From positions 24,506 through 88,505 of the forward strand of contig USOX01000012.1 in NCBI GenBank assembly GCA_900556485.1: a stretch of 64,000 nucleotides of DNA, read 5' to 3'. Position 1 is the stretch's first letter. The number at the start of each line of letters is the position of its first letter. A program made the position numbers and the translations under genes. The DNA is from an uncultured Dysgonomonas sp. (GTDB lineage: Bacteria; Bacteroidota; Bacteroidia; Bacteroidales; Dysgonomonadaceae). Positions 43,988 to 50,747 of this stretch are shown here, in pieces. The notes under the pieces were generated by a model. It had not been told where the DNA came from, did no database searches, and saw nothing but the letters and a program-made list of their open reading frames with translations.

Positions 43988-44881
43988 ATGAAAGCCATAC
44001 TTTATATACTCCTTATATTGATCTTCTATTCGTGCTCGGATACAAAAAAGAATACAATTCAGCCTAGCAATACAATAACTGATCCTGTCTCTGTGGTCTT
44101 ATTAGCTGATACGATAGAACGTAGAGGACTTAAGATGATAGACTTTGGTAACGACTCTACATATGTTTTCGACAGAGTAGGAAGAGATTTTATTTATAGT
44201 GTAATCTATACTTCGGAGCTGAAAAGTGGCGATGTACATTACAAGATATTTAATAGAGACGGTTCGTTGTCGCTCATTGCTCATGTGATAGATACAATGC
44301 TTTTTGATACAGCGAAAGTAGGGTATATCTATCCCCGTGTAGATTCGTTGACGGAATTTCACCCTAATGGAAAACCGTCACTTATCGGTTATAAATATTA
44401 TTGGGAAGAAGAAGACTTTAAATACAGTACTTCTAGCGGCAGCAATCTATATACAGAATATGATACACTGGGTAGAAAAACATCTCGACTGATATCAGTA
44501 GAACCCTCTGGGTGGCCGCAATATAACGAAACATACCACTCCAATGGAGAGCTGAAATCCAGATGGAAGGGAGATTTTATTTATAATTCGGGAGGATCTC
44601 TCTGGGGTAAATCGTGGGACGAAAAAGGTCGCCTTATTTCACAATATAAAACAGAACACTTTTTCCCCGATTGGGGCGACAGTTATAACAACCGCTTTAC
44701 CGTAGAAACTACCATCGATTATTATCCGGGTGGAGGCATTAAGCAGATATCCAAGCACAAATCTTTCGTAGAAAGCGAAGAATGTCCCTGCGGAGAATGG
44801 GAATATTACAACCGTAAAGGTGAATTGATACACACACAAAAGTATAAGCCTTGCTATAACTTTAAGCTGGAATGCGATTAG
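43988..44881 (+). CDS. YwqK-like repeat lipoprotein, second of a tandem pair
   Basis: 297 aa, same length and layout as the upstream gene (lipobox FYSC, YwqK-like repeats, CPCGEWEYYNRKGEL end). The C-terminal third (from KSWDEKGRLISQYKTEHF on) differs from its neighbour at only a few residues, whereas the signal region and the middle (for example GWPQYNETYHSNGELKSRWKG against GWLHYGETYHPNGQLESRYEQ) have diverged. This points to recent duplication with continued gene conversion of the 3' part, or to selection on the N-terminal half. Followed by a palindromic repeat and the rnpA promoter. Confidence 0.8.
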   Translation: MKAILYILLILIFYSCSDTKKNTIQPSNTITDPVSVVLLADTIERRGLKMIDFGNDSTYVFDRVGRDFIYSVIYTSELKSGDVHYKIFNRDGSLSLIAHVIDTMLFDTAKVGYIYPRVDSLTEFHPNGKPSLIGYKYYWEEEDFKYSTSSGSNLYTEYDTLGRKTSRLISVEPSGWPQYNETYHSNGELKSRWKGDFIYNSGGSLWGKSWDEKGRLISQYKTEHFFPDWGDSYNNRFTVETTIDYYPGGGIKQISKHKSFVESEECPCGEWEYYNRKGELIHTQKYKPCYNFKLECD

Positions 44882-44884
44882 GAA

Positions 44885-44958
44885 TGAAAAGTGAAGAATG
44901 AAGAAAATAAGTAAGCCAATGCAAAATAATTATTCATTATTCACTTTTCATTATTCAT
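44885..44958. repeat. Palindromic repeat with CCAATGCAAAATAATTATTC core, copy 1
   Basis: GAATGAAAAGTGAAGAATGA pairs with the downstream TTCATTATTCACTTTTCATT around a core AAGCCAATGCAAAATAAT. The reverse-complement copy, with the same core, lies at 45957-46045, so the two flank rnpA-yidD in inverted orientation. Confidence 0.75.
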
Positions 44959-44964
44959 TATTTT

Positions 44965-44972
44965 TATCTTTG
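44965..44972 (+). promoter_or_regulatory. -7 promoter element of rnpA-yidD
   Basis: TATCTTTG, a full consensus match, 17 bp before the rnpA start codon; the leader must be very short. Confidence 0.6.
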
Positions 44973-44988
44973 TATACTGTAATAAAGA

Positions 44989-45408
44989 ATGACAACAGAG
45001 GAAACCATACATAATGCTACATTCCCCAAAGAAGAAAAGCTGTGCAGTACCAAAAGTATAGACATGCTTTTTGCCAGAGCTGGCAATTCCTTTATTGCTT
45101 ATCCACTAAGGGTTGTATATCTGTTGTTTGATGAGCCCGAAATTGAAAAACAGCATCCTTCGGTAATGATAAGTGTATCGAAGAAGAAGTTTAAAAGGGC
45201 TGTAAAACGAAACCGAGTAAAACGTTTGATAAGAGAAGCTTACCGACTTAATAAAAACCTGTTTCACCAAACCTTACAGATTCGGGGTAAGCGAATGGAT
45301 ATTGCATTTCTGTATCTCAAAAATGAATTGCCCACATTTGCAGAAATAGAAAAAGCAATGATCAAAGCAGCAACTGTTTTACATGAAAAAGAAGGAAGAG
45401 AGAAGTAA
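44989..45408 (+). CDS. rnpA: Ribonuclease P protein component
   Basis: 139 aa, basic. The RNR signature region KKKFKRAVKRNRVKRLIREAYRLNK (about 59-83) binds the catalytic RNA. The N-terminus FPKEEKLCSTKSIDMLFARAG matches the leader-binding cleft of the family. With the RNA subunit (rnpB, not in this window) it matures the 5' ends of tRNAs. The stop codon abuts the yidD start codon with no spacer, so the two are translationally linked. rpmH is not upstream, unlike in many other phyla. Confidence 0.95.
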   Translation: MTTEETIHNATFPKEEKLCSTKSIDMLFARAGNSFIAYPLRVVYLLFDEPEIEKQHPSVMISVSKKKFKRAVKRNRVKRLIREAYRLNKNLFHQTLQIRGKRMDIAFLYLKNELPTFAEIEKAMIKAATVLHEKEGREK

Positions 45409-45630
45409 ATGAAAAAGATTTTATCTAAAATATTGCTTTTACCCATTTACTTTTATCGGTACAGTATTTCGCCCATGTTGCCTCCGGCATGCCGCTACTC
45501 GCCAACCTGTTCGGAATATGCAATAGAAGCAATAAAAAAACATGGTCCGTTCAAAGGATTATGGCTGGCCATAAAACGTATTGCGCGTTGTAATCCCTGG
45601 GGTGGACATGGATACGATCCTGTGCCTTGA
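45409..45630 (+). CDS. yidD: Membrane protein insertion efficiency factor YidD
   Basis: 73 aa, the usual length. Characteristic block: [22 protein letters not shown] followed by [21 protein letters not shown], with the three conserved Cys residues. An N-terminal amphipathic helix ([17 protein letters not shown]) should bind the inner face of the membrane. The family helps YidC insert proteins. It begins at the base after the rnpA stop codon. Confidence 0.95.
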   Translation: MKKILSKILLLPIYFYRYSISPMLPPACRYSPTCSEYAIEAIKKHGPFKGLWLAIKRIARCNPWGGHGYDPVP

Positions 45631-45719
45631 ACGAATAAAAATAGAATGAATTAATAAAATATAATAATGCCTTATTAGTAAAACACTTACAATTATGAAA
45701 AGCTAATATAGAAAAATAT

Positions 45720-45949
45720 AATTTCCCTTTTTTACAATTAAAAACAAGAAAAAAGCCTAATTGATGTAACTTTTTTCATCTTTTGTTCGTCATATTTACG
45801 AACACTCTTATACCGGCCACAATGCAGGTAAAGAGTAATAGTTTTTAAGTTTAAGGGAAAGTAAATGTTTAATATTAAGGTTAACTTAATATTGATTATG
45901 TTACTTGTTACCTCCACAGACGAGATGTTTGGGGAGGTAATGTTTTTTT
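45720..45949 (+). ncRNA. Candidate terminator-ended small RNA downstream of yidD
   Basis: The 416-bp gap after yidD contains a short perfect palindrome AATATTAAG-GTTAA-CTTAATATT (45871-45893). It is followed by a full intrinsic terminator, TTACCTCC...GGAGGTAA with TGTTTTTTT (45908-45949), nearly 280 bp after the yidD stop. That is far for a simple yidD terminator, so a separate transcript of about 150-230 nt is possible. I found no convincing promoter, so this is tentative; it could also be a long 3' UTR. Confidence 0.3.
45908..45949 (+). terminator. Intrinsic terminator
   Basis: TTACCTCC (45908-45915) pairs with GGAGGTAA (45933-45940), followed by TGTTTTTTTA. Confidence 0.8.
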
Positions 45950-45956
45950 ATAATAA

Positions 45957-46045
45957 TGAAGAGTGAATAATGAAGAATGAATAATTATTTGCATTGGTTT
46001 ACCTATATTCTTCATTATTCACTCTTCATTATTCATTATTTATTA
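45957..46045. repeat. Palindromic repeat with CCAATGCAAATAATTATTC core, copy 2 (inverted)
   Basis: ATAATGAAGAGTGAATAATG ... AATAATTATTTGCATTGG ... CATTATTCACTCTTCATT. It is the reverse complement of the repeat at 44885-44958, including the core. It lies directly after the stop codon of the Cys-rich gene on the minus strand. Confidence 0.75.
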
Positions 46046-46046
46046 T

Positions 46047-46397
46047 TTATTTCTGAAACATTTGCCTGAACTGGCGGCAAGTATCAGCACATTTTTTGCA
46101 TACTTCTGCGCAATGTCTACAGTGGTCATTGTTATGTTTTCCACATTCGTTGGCGCAAGCTTCACATACCTGGATACATAGTTCAAGATATTTATCTACA
46201 AACTGGCTCTTATGAAGCATACCAATAGTAAACTGACATACTTCGGCACATTCTTTGTCGAGCTTGATGCAGTCTTTCATCATTTTCACATCGTCTTCTT
46301 CAAGACACGAGCTAAAACAGTGATTACAAGCCATTACACAATCGGCGAGGTGGTGAACAACCTCTTTTTTCTTTTCTAACATTTCTCCGTTCAACAT
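46047..46397 (-). CDS. Four-helix-bundle cysteine-rich protein, DUF326 (probable copper binding)
   Basis: 116 aa, helical, with about 15 Cys residues in CxxxC-type spacing along helices: LADCVMACNHCFSSCLEED, DCIKLDKECAEVC, LCIQVCEACANECGKHNNDHCRHCAEVCKKCADTC. This is the DUF326 pattern, related to the copper storage proteins (Csp) that line a four-helix bundle core with Cys thiolates. There is no signal peptide, so storage or buffering of Cu(I) in the cytoplasm is the likely role. A second candidate start (Met 6) exists. No copper exporter or regulator is adjacent. Confidence 0.85.
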   Translation of the reverse strand: MLNGEMLEKKKEVVHHLADCVMACNHCFSSCLEEDDVKMMKDCIKLDKECAEVCQFTIGMLHKSQFVDKYLELCIQVCEACANECGKHNNDHCRHCAEVCKKCADTCRQFRQMFQK

Positions 46398-46579
46398 GTC
46401 GTTTGTTTTTATGAAGTGAATACTAAATTGATTAACATCATGGTTTTAAACCAATTAGTCGAAGGATAGTTTGTCAGATTAACAAGATTCAGTTTTAATT
46501 AACGATTGTACTTTTAGTATGTGAGTATACTACTTACAACTTTCATTTTTTTCTGAATTTATATTTTTTGTTTATTACT

Positions 46580-46706
46580 AACTCGATTAAGCCACGCGAT
46601 ACAATCGTTAGGCAAACTAGGATTAGCAAAAGATTAAATATCAGAGCAAGATTGCCTTTATGCATAATTTAATAGAACATTTAGCTAGTACCTCATTTAC
46701 TTATAA
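46580..46706 (+). repeat. Truncated copy of the MITE-like element with family A remnant
   Basis: It contains GCCACGCGATACAATCG (46591-46607, remnant of the family A right arm), then AGCAAAAGATTAAATATCAG and TATGCATAATTTAATAGAAC...CCTCATTTACTTAT. These match the right part of the element at 39483-40071 in the same order. The right end overlaps the last codons of the minus-strand gene ending at 46697. Confidence 0.6.
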
Positions 46707-46939
46707 CAAAACTTACATTCTCTAAGCCCCATTTTCTTAGCTTCACTCAAGTATACCTTCTTGCTTTCGCCTTTACAGGCCTTCATCCCCCTACACATTG
46801 AATTGTGGTAGCATTTAGAGAACTTTCCTGTACAAATAATTACAGTTGTTTCATCATTGCTCTTAGTTTCGTTATTATTATAATCAGACGAAAATGAAGT
46901 CAGAAATAGAGTTAATAAGATGATTGACAGTGTTCTCAT
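46697..46939 (-). CDS. Small secreted cysteine-containing protein
   Basis: 80 aa with a signal peptide (MRTLSIILLTLFLTSFSS) and a mature domain carrying four or five Cys: VIICTGKFSKCYHNSMCRGMKACKGESKKVYLSEAKKMGLRECKFCYK. The pattern C..KYHxxxxCxGL..C......L.EAKKxGxxxCxxCY is familiar from small domains in Bacteroidetes and some nuclease-linked proteins, similar to a zinc-ribbon. No function is known. Its last codons overlap a truncated copy of the MITE-like element, so its C-terminus may have been contributed by the insertion. Confidence 0.65.
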   Translation of the reverse strand: MRTLSIILLTLFLTSFSSDYNNNETKSNDETTVIICTGKFSKCYHNSMCRGMKACKGESKKVYLSEAKKMGLRECKFCYK

Positions 46940-47006
46940 GGTAGTTTATGTGTGGTTAATGATATTTTGATCGTTAATTGACATTTAACAAATTTAATAA
47001 AAAAAT

Positions 47007-47028
47007 GGGCGAACACACCAGTTCGCCC
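47007..47028 (-). terminator. Terminator of the replication-like operon
   Basis: GGGCGAAC and GTTCGCCC form a perfect 8-bp stem with loop ACACCA. On the minus strand it is followed by seven T, 49 bp past the stop of the sigma-like gene. Confidence 0.85.
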
Positions 47029-47076
47029 CTACTAAATTTCTTATAATTTATAACTCATATCTCATAACTAAAAAAA

Positions 47077-47688
47077 TCACCTCACTTCCTTATACCTGTT
47101 TACCAACGACTTATTACCCCTGATATCCATCAGTATTTTCGATATGATACGCTGTATTTTGTGTGCCGGAACAAGGGTGATCTCGGCAAGAGTATGATAA
47201 TTTACAGCCGGTTTCAAACTGATATACATTTTAAACAACTCAAATTCTTGTAGTTCATAGCGATTATACACATAATCGAAAATATCTAGTTCGAGAATCA
47301 ATTGATTACGTTCCCTTTCGTGCGGATTGGCATGGTGAGCCTCAAAGCAATCGTATGCAGGCATTGGTCCATAGCGGTTTTCTTTCATACGGTCTTGTAT
47401 ATAATTGGTATAATACGAGCGGTGAAAATACGACTTGTAATCTTCTATTTCTATTCCACTGAACAATATTTTTTCGCTGATACGCATATATGTAGTGTTA
47501 AATACATCTTCGTCGTATGTACATTTCAGGATCAGAAAGTTTGCCTCCTGCTGATAATTTTCTGCAAACCAAGCGTTAAATTGCTCTGCTTTTTTGCGGT
47601 TTTGAGCAGATGGTTCTTTGTGACTATCACGTTGGCGCATAAAATATTTTTTACCTGTATTGTTTCCGTTGCTATTTCCTAATTTCAT
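47077..47688 (-). CDS. Sigma-factor-like DNA-binding protein, last gene of replication-like operon
   Basis: 203 aa, no signal peptide. The N-terminal part (about 35-105) resembles sigma-70 region 2 (FNAWFAENYQQEANFLILKCTYDEDVFNTTYMRISEKILFSG). The C-terminal part (about 140-195) resembles region 4 (YELQEFELFKMYISLKPAVNYHTLAEITLVPAHKIQRIISKIL), with a plausible helix-turn-helix. Proteins like this occur in Bacteroidetes phages and conjugative elements. It ends the operon before a strong terminator and is separated from the DnaC-like gene by 93 bp containing a CCTCCC-type repeat. A role in transcription of mobile-element genes is inference. Confidence 0.6.
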   Translation of the reverse strand: MKLGNSNGNNTGKKYFMRQRDSHKEPSAQNRKKAEQFNAWFAENYQQEANFLILKCTYDEDVFNTTYMRISEKILFSGIEIEDYKSYFHRSYYTNYIQDRMKENRYGPMPAYDCFEAHHANPHERERNQLILELDIFDYVYNRYELQEFELFKMYISLKPAVNYHTLAEITLVPAHKIQRIISKILMDIRGNKSLVNRYKEVR

Positions 47689-47719
47689 GATTTTCTTTTT
47701 TTATTGATTTGTAAATTAG

Positions 47720-47785
47720 TGGCCTCCCCAACCCCTCCGAGGGAGGGGCTATTCCTCCCCTCTGGGGAGGCAAGGAGGGGCTCAC
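47720..47785. repeat. CCTCCCC palindromic repeat between DnaC-like and sigma-like genes
   Basis: CCTCCCCAACCCCTCCGAGGG...CCTCCCCTCTGGGGAGGC contains several short GC-rich hairpins of the type also found at 31299-31403. Confidence 0.55.
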
Positions 47786-48384
47786 CTCAGGCTTTCTCCT
47801 TCGAACAAAACTCTGTGAGTCGTTGCTTTTATACGTTCGAGGGTGCGGTCTCCGTATTGTTTGCGAATATCTTCCACCGAGAGGTTGGTGGATACAATAA
47901 TTAGTTTGCCTTGTTTTTCGGCTGCATCCATAATTTCAGCAAAAGCCATTCTTTTGTTCCCATAGATATTACTAATATCCTCTGTACCAACATCATCAAG
48001 CGAAACAATGTGACGGCTAAGCACATAATCTATATTGTTGTTCATCGCCTGCACATCGAATACCGACGCTACCTTCCTGAAATACAACAACAAAATAGAT
48101 GGCAGTATATACCTGCACAACAAGCTTTTGCCCCGCCCGCAACTACCAAACATAAACAAGCCTTTTCCTTGGTTGTCTGCCAGCCACTCGCATACCTGAT
48201 TGTATTCGGGCAACCAAACAGTTTTTCGGTTTTCTCTCCCAAGAAAGTATGCAAAAGCTTCATGCAAAATCTGTTCGGCATGAGGCAGGTTCAGATATAC
48301 CTTGTTGTCATTCAGATTAATACTACATTGTTCCATTTCGCTGATTTTACTTTCAAAACATTTCATATCGCTTATCTTTGGCAT
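47782..48384 (-). CDS. DnaC-like AAA+ ATPase (helicase loader type)
   Basis: 200 aa. Walker A is GSCGRGKSLLCRYI (about 80-93), Walker B IVSLDDVG (about 128-135), with a sensor-1 like IIVSTNLS and an arginine-finger-like TLERIKATTHRV. This is the compact DnaC/IstB AAA+ type found in phages and mobile elements, and it lacks the long N-terminal domain of chromosomal DnaC. With the upstream HTH protein it would load a replicative helicase at an origin. It overlaps the upstream gene by 32 bp, so the two are coupled. IstB is an alternative family, but no IstA transposase is present. Confidence 0.8.
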   Translation of the reverse strand: MPKISDMKCFESKISEMEQCSINLNDNKVYLNLPHAEQILHEAFAYFLGRENRKTVWLPEYNQVCEWLADNQGKGLFMFGSCGRGKSLLCRYILPSILLLYFRKVASVFDVQAMNNNIDYVLSRHIVSLDDVGTEDISNIYGNKRMAFAEIMDAAEKQGKLIIVSTNLSVEDIRKQYGDRTLERIKATTHRVLFEGESLR

Positions 48385-48946
48385 GTTTAGTAAAGGGATG
48401 TTTCACATTTCGCTGTTTTATTTCCCACGAGCGGACTGCAGCCCGCCAATCTTTCATCTTGTTTTTGCCTATCATCCAGTCTTTCGATTGGTAGAAGTCG
48501 AAAAACTGATGGGCGTCGACTTCATTTTTTCGTTCGCTACAGTAGAGGCTAATCTCTTCTATAGTTGGCTTTTCGAACCTGTTCTTTTTTACATTTTTTT
48601 CTTTGTTCTTTTTCGTTGGTTCACTCTTCTTATTTGTTTTATCCTGCTCGTATACAGGAGTTTCCTTTAGGTTGCAGATAGTATATTCTGCCGGTTTCAC
48701 TTTGGTCAATCCCTCTTTAAAGTCGATCAGTCCCAGTTGTTTCAATCTCTTTCTGCGGTGGGTAAGCATATTGCGATTGATACCCAAAACCGCGCATATT
48801 ATTTTGGTTGACTGACTAAAAGAATTTTTCCAATTCAGCTTGTTACACTTATGAACTAGGTAATTGAACAGATCGTGTTCGTGCATTGTAAGTATCCCCT
48901 GCTCCCTCAGTTCCCAAGCTTTGTTGATGAGGTCTATATAGTTCAT
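48353..48946 (-). CDS. HTH replication initiator-like protein with DnaD-like C-terminus
   Basis: 197 aa from ATG 48946. This start is chosen because it forms a 4-bp ATGA overlap with the stop of the upstream 60-aa gene; an in-frame Met 16 codons earlier would overlap that gene by 52 bp. The N-terminal half is a winged-helix (INKAWELREQGILTMHEHDLFNYLVHKC...STKIICAVLGINRNMLTHRRKRLKQLGLIDF). A Lys-rich linker follows, then a C-terminal motif PTIEEISLYCSERKNEVDAHQFFDFYQSKDW...MKDWRAAVRSW typical of phage DnaD/DnaT-like primosomal proteins. It probably marks an origin for the DnaC-like loader. Confidence 0.75.
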   Translation of the reverse strand: MNYIDLINKAWELREQGILTMHEHDLFNYLVHKCNKLNWKNSFSQSTKIICAVLGINRNMLTHRRKRLKQLGLIDFKEGLTKVKPAEYTICNLKETPVYEQDKTNKKSEPTKKNKEKNVKKNRFEKPTIEEISLYCSERKNEVDAHQFFDFYQSKDWMIGKNKMKDWRAAVRSWEIKQRNVKHPFTKHAKDKRYEMF

Positions 48947-49125
48947 TCCAGAAGTCGGTTTAATTTGTACAACTGCCTGTACACACATTTCCATTCACGA
49001 AGAGTAAGGCTACACGACAGGATAAAGTACAAACCCACAATAAAGGTTAATATTAGACTATTCCCATTATATGCAAGCATCAGAAAAGACAGCAACCAGT
49101 TGACAATGATTAGATTTGCTTTCAT
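48943..49125 (-). CDS. Small two-helix membrane protein in replication-like operon
   Basis: 60 aa, MKANLIIVNWLLSFLMLAYN... with two hydrophobic stretches (about 4-18 and 22-40) and a basic C-terminal tail (REWKCVYRQLYKLNRLLE). It overlaps the next gene by 4 bp (ATGA) and starts 12 bp after the stop of the 110-aa gene, so it is embedded in the operon. No family is recognised. Small membrane proteins at this position in phage modules can be holin-like or regulatory, but nothing here decides that. Confidence 0.5.
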   Translation of the reverse strand: MKANLIIVNWLLSFLMLAYNGNSLILTFIVGLYFILSCSLTLREWKCVYRQLYKLNRLLE

Positions 49126-49137
49126 TCGGTTTAGCTG

Positions 49138-49470
49138 TTAAAATCTTCTATCGTTTATAATATGATGTGCCTGATATATAGCCTCTTTACGGTTCTTATT
49201 ATAGCCATCTACAATTGAACGCAGGCGCGATGTAAATACAGCAGTATCTTCGTACAGGATTTCCCAATCGCTATCAAGAATTTCAGAAGTTTTGAGACGG
49301 ATAGTATCCATATAAGTTTCGAACTCAACACATACGCGCAGGTCGTCGATCACATCATCAAAGTCGTCTATTCCATAGCGATCTGCATCCGACAAATGCT
49401 TTGTAAGCAAGCTAAGAATATTCGACATTTGATTTTCGTTGCAATAACAGTCAATTTTTAATGCTCCCAT
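49138..49470 (-). CDS. Hypothetical protein, first gene of replication-like operon
   Basis: 110 aa, acidic and helical (LLTKHLSDADRYGIDDFDDVIDDLRVCVEFETYMDTIRL), with no signal peptide and no family I recognise. It begins the minus-strand operon 110 aa - 60 aa - HTH - DnaC-like - sigma-like. The 570-bp gap upstream holds a perfect TTTAGTTCAA/TTGAACTAAA inverted repeat that may regulate the operon. Confidence 0.55.
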   Translation of the reverse strand: MGALKIDCYCNENQMSNILSLLTKHLSDADRYGIDDFDDVIDDLRVCVEFETYMDTIRLKTSEILDSDWEILYEDTAVFTSRLRSIVDGYNKNRKEAIYQAHHIINDRRF

Positions 49471-49553
49471 AGGTATGTAATTTTTTAATGATGAATGATG
49501 ATTTTCCTTATAGATAATTATCTGCTCAAAAGCTTACGTTCTTTAAATATTTC

Positions 49554-49625
49554 TTTAGTTCAAAATTACACCAAATTTTACTATTTTCAAAATTATTTAC
49601 CCACATAATTCAATGTTGAACTAAA
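49554..49625. promoter_or_regulatory. Inverted repeat upstream of the replication-like operon
   Basis: TTTAGTTCAA (49554-49563) and TTGAACTAAA (49616-49625) are perfect complements separated by 52 bp, about 85-155 bp upstream of the first gene. This may be a pair of operator half-sites or part of an origin. The rest of the gap to 49860 is AT-rich with no gene seen. Confidence 0.4.
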
Positions 49626-49863
49626 TTTAGAAAGTATATAAATAAGAATCTTTGTAAAAGCTTATGGGGAGCGGAATCAGGGTATTTTGCTGTTTTATCA
49701 GCCAACAAAATATCACATAAATAACTAATGAACAAGCATTTAGACAAAAAATATTTGTAAAGTATTTATTATGAGGAGATAGTAGATTTCAATTTTATTT
49801 CGAAGTTTTCATGAAGAGAAAAGAGGGCAATACGACAGGTTAACAATAGTTCAATATTTACTC

Positions 49864-49904
49864 AAAAAAAAAAAAAAGCCGGACTATTATAAAATAATCC
49901 GGCT
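49864..49904 (-). terminator. Terminator on the minus strand downstream of the DJ-1/PfpI gene
   Basis: AGCCGGA...TCCGGCT stem extended by TATTAT/AATAAT, preceded on the plus strand by 14 A, giving a T-run on the minus strand. Confidence 0.75.
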
Positions 49905-49947
49905 CTAAATATAAGGTATATCCATTAATGGAACTTTCTTTCCTCTC

Positions 49948-50006
49948 GCTACCGCACAAATCCTTTCGCGTGGTCAATAAAGTCACACGATACAATCGAG
50001 CGACAG
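49948..50006. repeat. Palindromic repeat family A, degenerate copy
   Basis: GCTACCGCACAAATCCTTTC...TCACACGATACAATCGAGCGACAGC. The overall order is as in the intact copies, but both arms carry mutations, so pairing is weak. Confidence 0.7.
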
Positions 50007-50039
50007 CGATAGCTAGTAGAAGAAATCATTCTCCATTCT

Positions 50040-50627
50040 CTATGAAATATTTTTGTAAAATGAATAACTTTCATCAATTATTTCCGGCTCATCTGCATTC
50101 AGCGCATATAATATTTCGCGACAAAATTCCAATTGTGCAGTTCCGCCGGCAGTAACTATATTACCATCGCGGACAGCTTGTTCTTCGATATAATGCGTAT
50201 CACCGGTATATTTTTCGCCTGCCGTACTTTTCAGATATTCGAACGCATTGCTTGTGTGCTTTACATTATTAAGAAATCCGTGCTTACCGAGAAAAACCGA
50301 ACCATTGCAAATTCCGGCCACCAACTTATTTTCCCGAAGCATTTTTTCTACCAAAGGAATTAAGGATTCCGCTTCAGGCGTGAACCAGTTATCCCCACCT
50401 ACCAGCACCAATCCGGCATAATCTTCGGGCAAGGTATGGATGTCGTAATCCGGTAAAACCCTGAATCCTCCGATAGAACTTACGGGTTCTTTGGTCAGAG
50501 AAAGGGTTTTTGTGATGTATTTAACCGGTCTTCCGGGTATTACACCTGTATTTAAGCAAATGGCGGTATACGCAGCTTCCCAGTCGGCAAAACCGTTTAA
50601 CAACACAAAAATGATTTCTTTTTTCAT
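50040..50627 (-). CDS. DJ-1/PfpI family protein
   Basis: 195 aa from ATG 50627 (MKKEIIFVLLNGFADWEAA); the frame extends 31 codons upstream without matching the family. The flavodoxin-like fold shows the glutamate-containing strand (FADWEAAY), YAGLVLVGGDNWF, and the nucleophile elbow VAGICNGSVFLGKHGFLNN (Cys about 107). Then comes GDTHYIEEQAVRDGNIVTAGGTAQLEF, as in the ThiJ/PfpI glutamine-amidotransferase-like group (E. coli YdeA/Bacillus YoaZ-like). Members deglycate or hydrolyse small molecules, or act in stress response. The specific role is unknown. Confidence 0.85.
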   Translation of the reverse strand: MKKEIIFVLLNGFADWEAAYTAICLNTGVIPGRPVKYITKTLSLTKEPVSSIGGFRVLPDYDIHTLPEDYAGLVLVGGDNWFTPEAESLIPLVEKMLRENKLVAGICNGSVFLGKHGFLNNVKHTSNAFEYLKSTAGEKYTGDTHYIEEQAVRDGNIVTAGGTAQLEFCREILYALNADEPEIIDESYSFYKNIS

Positions 50628-50747
50628 ATTTAGAATCTGTTTAAATTTTACAGCAAAGATACTTTTACTAAAGAGAATATCAAAAAACAAAAAGTCAAGA
50701 TGACTTCTATAAGTGCTCATCTTGACTTTTATATTTATAATCTTTCG

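Noticed and set aside
43021..44881. The YwqK-like lipoprotein pair as a toxin-antitoxin system
   Set aside because: The antitoxin label comes from a family name; both genes are exported lipoproteins and no toxin gene is adjacent.
47302..47682. 126-codon plus-strand ORF opposite the sigma-like gene
   Set aside because: Antisense shadow; the minus-strand frame has the coherent domain pattern and operon context.
47782..48384. IS21 IstB instead of a DnaC-like helicase loader
   Set aside because: No IstA transposase or terminal repeats nearby, and the gene is coupled to a DnaD/HTH-like replication protein.
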